A stretch of 64,000 nucleotides of DNA, from assembly GCA_030549495.1 (NCBI GenBank), contig JAUIRK010000864.1:1-64000 (forward strand). The letters run 5' to 3'. Source of the stretch: Nectonema munidae. Taxonomy: Eukaryota; Nematomorpha; Nectonematoida; Nectonematidae. The notes beneath the pieces are model-generated. The model worked only from the letters and a program-made list of their open reading frames with translations, was not told the DNA's origin and did not search any database. A program made the translations under genes and the position numbers. Of the stretch, positions 52,301 to 60,459 are shown in pieces (the stretch's first letter is position 1; each line of letters begins with the position of its first letter).

Positions 52301-55300
52301 ATTTCGTTACAATTGGAACTGAAGGGTTTGAAAAGAGAACGTATTTTTCTATTACTAATTTTGAATGATTTAATGCCGGTAATCTACAATTTTGCAGGAT
52401 AACTTAACTTTTAAGGTAAACTTGTGTAAAAGATGTGAAAAACATGCAATGATAAAAAAGTTTGGGAATAAAATTCCATAATTTCTGCAGCGGATATATC
52501 AACCGCGTTTGTCATAAAAAAATTATCTTACAAAAAACTTCTTCATGTTTAACCAAAGTCAGGCAAACTTTACAGTAAAATCTTTTATTAGATGAAAAAA
52601 GCCCAACTATTGTGGAAGTGTTCATATAGAGAAGAAATCTTGTATGTATCGCTTATAACAATTTTCGGCACATTGAATCAAAAAAGCGTTAAATATAAAA
52701 ATTCACTTTATTGACCTAAACTCGAAAAATTGACTTTGATTGACTTAAAAATTAAAAATTAGTTCAAAATTTTTTTAGACTAAACAAGTAAAGATCTTCT
52801 TCAAAGAGTTTTTGCTAAAGGGAAATAAAAGGTGACTTTATTGAATTTTACTCGCTCTGGTTATTCTATGTTTATATTACCTATGTTTTTTCTATTTTTT
52901 CACGATATTAAATAATATATTGGTCAAATAACACTAAAAAACAAAAATTTGAGGCAAGCATGAAATTAGGTGAAAATAACTAAACCAAGTACACTGATTT
53001 CATTTCTGGTATTTGTTTTCGCTGATCTCATCAGGTTCCAGAGATATAACCCTAAACCTATATGAAACGTTTACATATATTTTTTGCTATAAGTTTGCTG
53101 GAGTATTTTTAATTAGTAAGTGTTATTATGAAGTAAGTAAAGGGAGAAAATATTTTTTTATTTTAAATTTTGTATTTTTTATGATTTCGACTATTTTTTT
53201 TTATTTGAAAATTTATATAATGAATGATATTTTGACATGATTTTATAATGAACAAGATTTTTATATTTTTTTAGACAAGTTTAATCTAATTCAATGAGTT
53301 CATCAAAACCAAATCACAGAAAATGCATCAATGATGCAGATTCTTTTTGTTATGTTTGTGGAGATTTCACAAAGATTTCTTAACGCAGATCAATAACTCC
53401 TTTCTGAAAACAGCTTACTTCAGTTATTTTGGTTGTAGAATCGGAGACCAAGATAAACCTTGGGCTCCACACGTTTCTTGCAAATCATGTTACAACGCCC
53501 TGACTGCCTGGTTTAATGGTAGAAAGTCATCTTTCAAGTTTGCCGTTCCAAGGATCTGGAGAGTTCCGACAAGCCATGCCGATGATTGTTATTTCTGCCA
53601 CACTAAAATCAAAGGTTTCAAACATGCACCCAGAACAAAAATTGTGTATCTAAATCTTCCGTCAGCTATCAGACCTGTTTATCATTCTGATGATTACCCA
53701 GTACCTGAATCACCCCAAAACAAGGACATATTCTTATCGGGGGAGGAGGCGAGTTGTGCAGAATCAAACTCTTCCAAAATAAGCACTTCAACCTGTATCA
53801 ATGAAGTAAACTGTGAATCAACAGTTTTTTCACAGAGTGAGCTAAACGATCTCATAAACCACCTCTATTTCATGAAAGAACAAGCCGAGTTTTTGGTTTC
53901 AAGGCTCAAACAACATAATTTGATTAATAAGGAGGTGAGGATCACAAAGTACAGAAAGCGTAATGTCGAACTATCTTCTTATTTTGCGTGCAAAAACCGT
54001 TTATGTTATTGTTGCAACGTTCCAGAATTATAAAACTGCTTAAGCTTTCAACATGAGCAATCAGAATGGAGACTCTTTATAGATTCCTCCAAAAAGAGTC
54101 TAAAGGCTGTTTTACTCCATAACGGCAGCAAATACCCAAGTGTCCCGGTTGATTACTCAACTCACTTGAAGGAGTCTTATGACAATATGGAGCTCCTTCT
54201 TGTTGCAAACTCACAACATCAATTGAGATTATGTGGCGATTTCAAAGTCTATATAAGCTTCCTAATGGGAATGCAAGCCGGCTTCACCAAGTATTGCTGC
54301 TTTCTTTGTCTCTGGGACAGTAGAGCAATTTCTAAACATTACAAAAAAAGACTGCGTGAGAGAACTTCATTTGAGCCAGGCCAACACAGTGTTAAGGAAA
54401 CTCCACTGGTCAATATGAATAAGGTGCTCTTACCTCCTTTACACATCAAGTTGGGCTTGGTGAAAATTTTTGTGAAAGCCCTTGATAAAAGTAGTTCTGA
54501 TTTTCAACATTTAACTCCCTTATTTCCGAATTTGAGTTCCGTGAAATTGAAGGAGGGCATTTTTGTTAGCCCCCAAATTCGAGAAGTGATGAGGGGACAA
54601 TTGTTTTAACGACATTTTGGGGAAAAAAGAACTGAGAACTTTGAATGCTTTTAAATCAGTGTGTAGCGGTTTTGGGGAAATGTACGTGCACCGAATTACA
54701 AAAACCGTATCAATGAATTGCTTGAAGCATATGAGGATATGGGGTGTCGGATGTCATTGAAAATTCACTTTCTTCATTCTCACCTAGACTTTTTTCCTCC
54801 AAACCTAGGAGCAGTCAGTAATGAACATGGGGTAAGGTTTCATCAAGACCAGAGCTCTCAAAGTCCCGGCCCGCGGGCCAACTGCGGCCCTCAGAATAAT
54901 ATTTTGTGGCCCTTAACTTGATTTCAAAGTTTAGTGTTAGTGCGGCCCGCGACACCTTAGGATGCAGAGTGAGAAGATTGCAAAGGCGGGAAAGCCATTT
55001 ACAGATGGTGAATTTATCAAAAAGTGCATGTTACAAGCTCCAAGTATAGTCTGTCCAGAAAAAAAGAGTCAGTTTAGCAATATCAGTCTTTCAGCCAACA
55101 CAGTGGCAGAGCGAATTTGTGACATGTCATGTGACGTATACAGCCAGCTGCGTGAGAATGCCAAACTTTTCAGTGCATACTCAGTCGCTCTTGATGAGAA
55201 CACAGATATCATTGACACTGCAAAGTTTGCAATGTGGATCCGTGACAGTTTTGAAGTTACTCAAGAGTTGCTTACAGTTATGCCAATGCATGGGCAGACT

Positions 55301-58300
55301 ACTGCTCAGGAGATATTCCACCAGCTGTTCAATGCTATTGTCGACTCTGAATTATCATGGAAAACTTTGCTGGAATAACAACCGACGGAGCACCATCAAT
55401 GACAGGGAAGAAAAATGGACTCGTGGCACTTGTTCAAAGAAAATTAGAAGAAGAGGGTGTAGAGAAGGCCATTGCTATTTATCAAAAAAGATTGACACTT
55501 GCAGTAAAACCTCTAAATGGGAAAACTGTGTTCAGAAATGAAATCATCATGATCTATTTGCTATAAAAACAAATTTTAGAACTAAATGCAAATTTAATTG
55601 TTACGTATATGTATTTTCAAATTCAAACTGCAAAAATTGAGTCCATAAATGAAACTAGCATGGTTGATTTGGTATAAAAACATATATTTAATTGTAAAAT
55701 TTGAATGAATGTTTTTGGAGCCAATTTTTAAAAGTAAACCGCAAATTTTATTAATACTTTTAGGTATTTTCAAATCCTAAATGTAAAAATGAGTCCAGAA
55801 ATGAAAACAGCATGACCGATTTAGTATAAAAACATATATTTTATGTAAAATTTGAAGGTATATTTTATTAGGTATATTTTTGATTAATCAAAATTTTGAT
55901 TGACATTTTCTAAAAAGTAGTCATGATTATTGAAAAAATTAAATATATAAAGTGTTATGCGTTCCAAACTGTATATAATTATAAATTTTCAGGGTATTAT
56001 ATAATATAGATCCTAAGTTATAAGGTTAAGTACAGATAATGTCAAAATTTTGCTAAAAAATGTGAATTTTTTATTTTGATTGACAGTTTTGGACATGATG
56101 GGGTCATTCAACTACCATGAAAATGGTTTCAAAAGATGCAGCTAGCGATTTTAGGAAAAGTCACAAAATTTGAAGGGATATGATTCAGCCAATTTTCTAC
56201 AATTAATTTTTTAGTGAAGGGTGGGCGTTTTACGCCCCCCCCCCCAGCACTAATAGGGTTAATTACTTTATTTAGATACGGGATCCCGAATCTCGGGAAA
56301 ACGATATCGCAGGAAAGAAAGTGTACGCTTAGTTTATTTGTAATGTTCCTAGATTAAATTTTAGTCGAATATTAAAACGCTTATAACTTTCGCATTTCTC
56401 AACCAAATGCATCATGCGATATACCAAATTAAAGCGTTTTTTATGGGCTTTCAGAATACATTGCTTATATTATAAGTAGTTTAGAAACGGCATTTTACTG
56501 TTTTTTAACGAAGAGTATTTGTTTTAGTTATACCGACAATGTGCGATAAAGAAATCACACACCAAAGCTATCTATCTCACATTATAATTAATATTTAAAA
56601 GTTGCATCTGAGGCCATTTTCAAATAACATATAATAGTTCATTATTATAGTTCCACATATATATGTGATTATAAAGCAGCCTATTTATTTATTTTTATGA
56701 AAGGCGGAAGAGTGTTTTATGTTAACGCATTAGAGTCCTGCACGGGTTGTAAAAAGTTGTCCGCACCCACCCCGCCCTGCAATTATTCAATTTGCATCCG
56801 CCCCGCCCGCATTATATCAATTTGCACCCGCCCCACCCCGCATTTTTTTCAATTTGAACCCGCACCTTCCCCGCATTTATCAATTTGCACCCGCACCAGA
56901 CCCCCATTTTATCGAAATAATACAAAGCTAATTAAATGTTATTTATATCCTTAAAATGCTTGGAAAAAAATCTTAGATATACTATACTACTTTTAAATAT
57001 ATTATTATTTTTTTTACAAATATGTTTTTGTCTGAAAAAATCTTTCTTTGACAAGTTGTGTAATCTGAATAAACAAATTACCAATTGTAATATTTTAAAT
57101 TTTCAATATAGAATCACAAAAGATTAGCCCTTTGATTTTTAAAATTTGTATGCCTCCCATTTTATCAACCTGGACGCAAATCTCATTTGTTTTACACCTG
57201 CTTGGCAACAAACTAAAAAATAGTGATGCTCGGATCTACCAAACATAACAAAGCTAATTAATTGTTATTTATATATTTAACCTGATTGGAAAAAAATGAT
57301 TGTAGATATACTATATACTACTTCAAAAAATTTTATTAAATTTTATTACAAATAAAGTTTTGTCTGAAAAAAATTGTCTTAGCAGGTTTTGTTATCTGAA
57401 TAAACAAATTGTTCCATCAACAATTGCAATATTTCAAATTTTGAATATAGAATAACAAAAGATTAGCCATTGGATTTTTCAAATTTGTATTTTTTTAATT
57501 TGTATAGTTTGTTTTCTCATATAAAATAATTTTACAAATTTAAAAAAGCCAATGAATCCACCACAACTGATCGTTTCAAATGGTCTAAGATCTTTAGCTA
57601 TAAAACGTACGCATGCCAGTTTAGTTTTCTTTTTTAGCTTTCGAAATAACTTTAGCATTATTCAAAACTGGCTTGATAACATCAGTCAGTAAAGTTTGAA
57701 ACTATATTAAAAACGTATGAAAAGCTAAAAAGCATTAATAGCTAAAAATTTGGATGTTAGATATTTATCAGAGCGTGAGTTTTTCACTATTTCTTCCATT
57801 TTTTAACCCCAAAATTCTGTAATCAAAGAATCGAAAAATATTCTTTAAAAAATCAAAAATTATGAAACTTTCTGTTGATATTTTGCTACCTCATACGGTG
57901 TTACAAAAGTTATTACCTATACTTTGCAATTTGCACGATTTTAAATTTTATATTTGTCGAATAATCAAAGAATCGAAAAATGTTCAAATCAAAAAATATT
58001 TATTCTTTTTAAATATATCGTTGGCTCCCCTTACTTTTAAATAGAAAGATAAACCTAGTCTTTAATAATTATTTTTTATCAAATTATGCCCCTACGAAAC
58101 TAAAAGTAAGGGGAGCCAACGATAATTTAAAAAGAATAAATATTTTTTGATTTGAACATTTTTCGATTGTGTCACAAAATTCATGAGGTATTTGTACAAA
58201 GCTGTGCGTCGGAGGAATATATTTCTCCACAGCCACCCGCACGCATCAAAGCACGGATATCTTTTGTAAACCCACACCAAACAACATTTTGTGCAAACCT

Positions 58301-59042
58301 TAATTACTCACTGTGAGAAATAGCTTGCGACCTTTCTTTCATTCAGAATTCAAAGCCTCGGTGATGACCACACCTTATAAAGGTAGATGTCAATAACTCA
58401 CAGATTGTCCGCTTTTTATATTGTAACACGCCCCGCAGATTACTTTTTGAATCCAGTTTCCTTCCTTAGGTGCAATCCCTGCAAACGAGTACCGATTATG
58501 ACGAAGGCATTATTAGCTTATCTATTTGTGCATGAATATTTCATAGAATTTATATAAAAGAATCTATAAAAAGCTCACTCGTCTTAGGATTGTATCTACA
58601 TTAACTTGTGTTGATATATACTAAATATTGATTCTTGTAATTTGATTGCAGTACACGACATTGTCCACCAATTTTTAACTCAAAGTAGATCCTATACTTA
58701 GTATCTTGGCAAGACCATGATATCATTAGTTATCCTCTTTCTTTACCTTGCAAAATTATTTTTTTGTGCGAAATTTAAATCAATTTTTAAAAATTGCATA
58801 CTAAATTGATATACGAGCTATATCAGTGCTTGTATTTACATATCAATTTCTACATATTGTAAAAAGTTCTTAAAGACCTATAATTGTTTTTAGCACACTT
58901 ATCCTTTGGAAAGCATTCTACAAGTTTACACGAGGACAAACACTGGAAGTACATGTGCGGAAGTGAGTTTCGGACTATGTGGCACCCTTTAATCTCAGAT
59001 GAAGAATGGAAAAAAAATTCTGAATTATCAAAATCCTTTTGA
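30630..59042 (+). CDS. Synaptotagmin-like tandem C2-domain protein, four exons
   Basis: Exons 30630-31316, 31796-31910, 50256-50447 and 58894-59042 join without a stop to 1143 nt, 380 residues. Residues about 97-215 form a C2A domain. Residues about 230-366 form C2B: SLKYLPSAQRINVTLIKA, then LFVKIILL, SPEFNETISF, a beta-8 region NPI, and the synaptotagmin-like C-terminal HW..M and WHPL motifs (Trp about 349 and 361). In both domains most Ca2+-ligating aspartates are absent (no SDP, no DYD..), so Ca2+-independent membrane or protein binding is inferred. No transmembrane segment is visible; an upstream exon may be missing. The introns are GTATGA..TTTTGCAG, GTATTT..TTTTTTAG and GTTATT..TTTTTAG. 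The paralogue is not assigned. Confidence 0.82.
31796..31910 (+). CDS. C2 gene exon 2: start of C2B
   Basis: 115 nt after a TATTTTGCAG acceptor. It encodes NSGLLELSLKYLPSAQRINV and KASSLLFSSLSK, beta strands 1 and 2 of C2B. It ends in phase 1 before GTATTT. Confidence 0.85.
32165..32760 (+). repeat. ~150-bp tandem repeat (type D), ~4 units
   Basis: The core tgctgaattcagtggtgat recurs at about 32178, 32331, 32482 and (decayed) 32621. Each is followed by atttttatgaaaatcaa, acctgtcaaaaaa and agttttttacacat. Confidence 0.88.
32770..33780. other. No gene seen between satellites D and C
   Basis: AT-rich sequence. Open frames of 60-90 codons show no domain. Confidence 0.5.
33790..35600 (+). repeat. 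~150-bp satellite (type C), ~12 units
   Basis: Units contain tgagtccagaaatgaaacca, gtcgatttagtata, gaatgtttttggagacaatt and aagtaaaccgcaaatttga. Spacing between cores is 150-152 bp. The first three or four units are diverged and the later ones are nearly identical, a gradient typical of arrays expanding at one side. Relatives lie at 18110-19330 (inverted, old) and 55490-55860. Confidence 0.95.
36604..37013 (+). CDS. piggyBac transposase exon 1
   Basis: Opens with ATG at 36604. An acidic, Ser-rich stretch (EDSEESFSVSS, DEEIDEN) is typical of piggyBac N-termini. Next come WEPFIDSRGRSCSENIRD and TDLMKVFNFFFTQEI, the start of the conserved core. It ends in phase 2 (AAT TAC GA) before a perfect GTAAGT donor at 37014. 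The exon has no frameshift or stop. Its true first Met could be further in. Confidence 0.8.
37640..42830 (+). repeat. Dispersed repeat family R, forward orientation, multiply duplicated
   Basis: Starts near aagtaaggggagccaacg (37655). Landmarks are tctccccgaatgaggtatat (37918, 38060, 40360), short 28-bp minisatellite runs (37970-38300, 40265-40600), ttgtctacccgcgttcaac, and the cacgcgtgctaaagatgtgg block (41660, 41925). 37800-39530 and 40107-41610 are near-identical over most of their length at an offset of about 2.3 kb, a recent direct duplication. 42130-42480 and 42490-42830 are a second direct duplication. There is no coding region. The internal minisatellite recalls Helitron-related elements such as DINE-1, but no diagnostic terminus was seen. 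Confidence 0.8.
43444..45142 (-). mobile_element. hAT element, internally truncated, with CAGGCCCGTCG ends
   Basis: The left end CAGGCCCGTCGCTAGAG (43444) and the reverse complement of the right end, CAGGCCCGTCGATAAAG (from 45142), form terminal inverted repeats. G-rich subterminal tracts lie at 43471-43476 and 45086-45098. It is 1.7 kb, too short for a full hAT, and lacks the N-terminal zinc-finger half. The flanking 8-mers do not match well. A perfect small hairpin, GAGGTCTtgccAGACCTC, lies just outside the left end. Confidence 0.82.
43560..45010 (-). pseudogene. hAT transposase C-terminal two-thirds (DUF4371/ZMYM1-like)
   Basis: On the minus strand it starts VHCFNHQLHLVVMHSMQQN (about 45000-44940), the conserved hAT HCxxHxLxL motif. 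MRWTNHYETTCIVMKNH follows with the conserved RW. Then come the helical insertion pieces (44749-44492 and 44276-43962), and the dimerisation domain VSTAVCERVFSNLERIFTPT near 43740-43680, followed by QERKEALVLLSFMKDY. The pieces lie in different frames. Some breaks may be small introns, since several gaps have AG/GT borders, but stops also occur. Confidence 0.82.
46379..48308 (+). mobile_element. Tigger/pogo transposon, complete, TA target duplication
   Basis: Terminal repeats CAGTAGAATCTCGCTA (left) and CAGTAAAATCTCGCTA (reverse complement of right) are flanked by TA at 46377-46378 and 48309-48310. Subterminal repeats of CGCTACTATGCCACT occur near both ends. The length is 1930 bp with one transposase gene. 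It sits inside piggyBac exon 2, downstream of the third catalytic Asp. Confidence 0.95.
46617..48173 (+). pseudogene. Tigger/pogo transposase, one internal stop
   Basis: 518 codons. The N-terminus has a Psq/CENP-B helix-turn-helix (about 8-58, RKRTDFTLKQKKEII). A CENP-B-type second DNA-binding domain follows (about 78-140, GWLDNFKKRHGI). The DDE_1 domain has Asp 178 (FNLDETGLFW), Asp 282 (LLCLDNFCGHP) and Asp 313 (ISQPMDQGVI), a DD31D spacing usual for pogo/Tigger. A TAA at 47235 interrupts GKKSK-RITLLVGANMSG; relatives have Glu there, so one G-to-T change explains it. No frameshift was seen. The acidic C-terminal tail is normal. One lesion in 1.55 kb implies a young copy. Confidence 0.93.
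48640..50250. other. piggyBac 3' end, then intronic sequence without features
   Basis: 48640-49015 is the 3' untranslated part and terminus of the piggyBac element. 49020-50250 is AT-rich host intron. Small open frames here (for example 49386-49601 and 49770-50084) show no C2 or other domain, although AG/GT-bordered segments near 49757-49809 look exon-like. Confidence 0.45.
50256..50447 (+). CDS. C2 gene exon 3: C2B strands 3-7
   Basis: 192 nt after a TATTTTTTAG acceptor. With the A left from exon 2 it makes Ser, then LFVKIILLNNSKQVKSKKT, SPEFNETISF and LENITLVVTIYEQK. This is the canonical C2B order. It ends in phase 1 at CCAATAG before GTTATT; a weaker donor. Confidence 0.85.
51490..51657 (+). 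repeat. Dispersed repeat family R, short copy split by a hAT
   Basis: tctccccgaatgaggtatat (51500), three 28-bp minisatellite units and ctacccgcgttcaacc (51633), ending at caggttat. The family continues in other copies with gagaatatatcatt, but here a hAT element begins. Confidence 0.85.
51658..52858 (-). mobile_element. hAT element, family with GCGAG/AAAATTGACC ends, copy 2
   Basis: The left end GCGAGGAAAAATTGACC (51658) pairs with AGCGAGTAAAATTCA, the reverse complement of the right end near 52854. The flanking octamers caggttat and ctggttat match at 7 of 8 positions, giving a credible target duplication. The minus strand carries the dimerisation motif NCQVLTLEVERSFSKLKKL (52009-51824), homologous to copy 1. 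The upstream catalytic part (52100-52560) is too decayed to read in one frame. Confidence 0.75.
52865..53290. other. No gene seen
   Basis: AT-rich intron sequence. A 75-codon frame (53013-53240) shows no domain. Confidence 0.5.
53294..54849 (+). pseudogene. Unnamed Cys-rich transposon-like protein family, copy 1
   Basis: The probable start is ATG 53294 (MSSSKPNHRKC), then CYVCGDFTKIS. A stop and frame change come next, then YFGCRIGDQDKPWAPHVSCK and FAVPRIWRVP. DDCYFCHTKIKGF and LPSAIRPVYHSDDYPVP follow. A stop near 54031 precedes WRLFIDSSKKSLKAVLLHNG, then FKVYISFLMGMQAGFTKYCC, PPLHIKLGLVK and GIFVSPQIREVM. After another break come MSLKIHFLHSHLDFFPPNLG and ending RFHQD. I know this protein only as a multicopy, uncharacterised family in arthropods and cnidarians. 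The N-terminal C..C pairs suggest zinc binding. At least four lesions are present. It is cut at 54850 by a hAT. Confidence 0.75.
54850..55490 (+). mobile_element. hAT element, GTF2I-repeat-protein-like transposase, 3' truncated
   Basis: Begins CAGAGCTCTCAAAG at 54850 with GGCCCGCGGGCC just inside, a hAT end, inserted directly into the preceding gene after its RFHQD motif. Coding from about 54962: KAGKPFTDGEFIKKC, NISLSANTVAERICDMSCDV, SVALDENTDI, then after one frame change near 55360-55378 GITTDGAPSMTGKKNGLVAL. DENTDI and TDGAPSM are hallmarks of the GTF2IRD2/FAM-type hAT. The copy stops near 55490, where piggyBac-like satellite C sequence begins. The right end is absent. Confidence 0.87.
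55490..56262 (+). mobile_element. piggyBac-like element, right half with intact TTAA end
   Basis: Opens within satellite C-type units (55500-55860), then repeats the subterminal sequence of 35600-35975. It ends with gtgggcgttttacg, a C11 run, and AGCACTAATAGGG followed by TTAA at 56259-56262. The end is the inverted counterpart of the left end at 32032 (CCCTATTAGTG). There is no coding region. Confidence 0.78.
56290..56570 (-). repeat. Dispersed repeat family R, reverse-orientation fragment
   Basis: gtgtacgcttagtttatttg, cttataactttcgcatttct and the taccgacaatgtgcg motif are reverse complements of 41450-41650 and 41800-41815. Confidence 0.8.
56725..56915. repeat. GC-rich ~32-bp tandem repeat near a TAGAGTCCTGCACGGG motif
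   Basis: Four to five copies of caatttgcacccgccccgcc-type sequence follow ttagagtcctgcacgggttg at 56730. The latter resembles a hAT terminal sequence known to me from other genomes, but no partner end was found. Confidence 0.6.
56920..57510. repeat. ~320-bp diverged direct duplication
   Basis: 56930-57140 and 57255-57490 share gctaattaa-tgttatttatat, agatatactata, gttttgtctgaaaaaa, ctgaataaacaaatt and acaaaagattagcc in the same order. Confidence 0.85.
57820..58172. repeat. Family R ends forming an inverted repeat
   Basis: 57820-58038 is the reverse complement of about 37650-37860. 58104-58170 repeats its terminal about 70 bp in forward orientation (aagtaaggggagccaacgat). The two face each other across about 70 bp, forming a hairpin with roughly 70-bp arms. 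Confidence 0.85.
58175..58890. other. Intron 3 end; no repeat recognised
   Basis: More GC-rich than the surroundings at 58180-58500. No coding, RNA or terminus recognised. Confidence 0.45.
58894..59042 (+). CDS. C2 gene exon 4: C-terminus with HW and WHPL motifs
   Basis: Follows the acceptor TTGTTTTTAG. It encodes HLSFGKHSTSLHEDKHW, MCGSEFRTMWHPL and a short polar tail to TGA at 59040-59042. The spacing from the exon 3 end to HW and WH matches synaptotagmin C2B domains, which supports the 8.4-kb intron. Confidence 0.83.
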
Positions 59043-59122
59043 AATATTATACTTAAAGTGTCATATATTTATTGTTATATATTTGATATATAAAATGGAA
59101 GTGTTTACGTATAAGGCGGTTG

Positions 59123-59128
59123 AATAAA
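59123..59128 (+). terminator. AATAAA poly(A) signal of the C2 gene
   Basis: Canonical AATAAA 81 bp after the stop codon, within the expected distance for a short 3' UTR. Cleavage is not provable here. Confidence 0.55.
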
Positions 59129-59129
59129 G

Positions 59130-60040
59130 AGGCGAGAAATTAGCCACGCTCTTTATTCCCTTAGTTTATACAAAGTTGCATTATTTTATTACGAAATAAA
59201 AGAACTCGGAAAATTTTAAATAAAATTGTATATATTTTATAATCACACCGAATCTTCTCACTTAAACTCTTTTTTAATTAATCTAAAGTGTATGAAGCTA
59301 AACATTTTATGTACACTACAGAAATAGTGATTCATAAAATACCTAATACCTTGTTTGGGCTTCTTCAAAACCTGATAAAACATCTTCTCACACATAGTAC
59401 AAAAATATTATAGTATAAAAATATAAATTTGGTGGTGAAGACGATTCATTAAATTATCAAACTTTCTTTTACATGAAAAGAGTAAAAAATTCAATTTTGG
59501 CAGACAATCGCCTCAATAAAACGAGCACTTGCGTAGGAGTAAATCTTCTCTACTTCATTTATTCTTTAGTGATTATGAATTTTAATTATTTTTGCATCAA
59601 TTCAAGAAAAAATTTAAAAAAGATAACTATTGTGCAATTTTGCTTGCCAAATTTAATAATGATACAAACTAAGCATATTCAAAGCGCCTATAAGTATGGA
59701 TTCATTTTAGAACTTCTAGTTAACAGTACATTTTCCAACTGAGAGCACGTTTGGTAGTTTTTTCGAATGGTAGCCAATTTTAATAACACTATGTTCATAA
59801 TTTAAATTAAATTTTGTAAAATTAGGAAGCCATAAACCACAAAATATTACATTTTATAACTAATAAATAGCACCAGTTTAAAATTTATGATTAAGTTTAC
59901 CCCTTATTTGTTTCGAAATCCTTCTTCTTAAGCATAAGTCTCTAAATTTTCTCAAAAAGAGTGCGAAAGATGAAAACAACAACCACAAATATTTGTATTA
60001 GGCAACTTTTGTTTAAATGACTTTATTGCAGCCATTTCAG
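59130..60040. other. No gene seen downstream of the C2 gene
   Basis: AT-rich. An 89-codon frame at 59473-59742 shows no recognised family. Confidence 0.5.
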
Positions 60041-60043
60041 AAT

Positions 60044-60403
60044 CTAACATGCATAACAGATTCACACACTAACACAGGCATCTAACTCACAATCTAACAC
60101 AGGCATCTAACACACATTCGACACACTTTTTTACCCGACGACCCCTTCATAGAACATTTGCGTCACATCGACCCCCATCACACATAGAAATGTTTCATAA
60201 AAACATTAATCAATGTCCAACAATTAAGAGAAAAAATACAAACATATGTGTAAAAAGCTATTTTTTAAAAGAAAAAAGATATTAATTATTACTATAAAGT
60301 AAAAAAAGCATAGCACAATTTGTTAAGTTTGTCTATCTTATTGACCCCTAAAGATCTGTTATCGACCCCCAGGGATTGATATCGACCACTTTGCCGACCC
60401 CTG
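60044..60403. mobile_element. hAT-type non-autonomous element, right end
   Basis: Ends ttgccgacccctg at 60403, the inverse of CAGGGGTCGGCAA, a widely known hAT end, with cgaccccc segments repeated inwards. The following octamer atctaaca also occurs at 60045, 60092 and 60108, so one of these may be its target duplication. The left terminal repeat itself is not recognisable. Confidence 0.55.
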
Positions 60404-60459
60404 ATCTAACATAATGTAACCAGGAATGAAAAATGAAAAGGGCGTCAATAGAATTACTA

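Noticed and set aside
32028-56262. One 24-kb piggyBac composite bounded by the CCCTATTAGTG ends
   Set aside because: The subterminal sequence before the right end occurs twice (35600-35975 and 55860-56215), so two separate copies are simpler. The host gene's exon 3 also lies between the ends.
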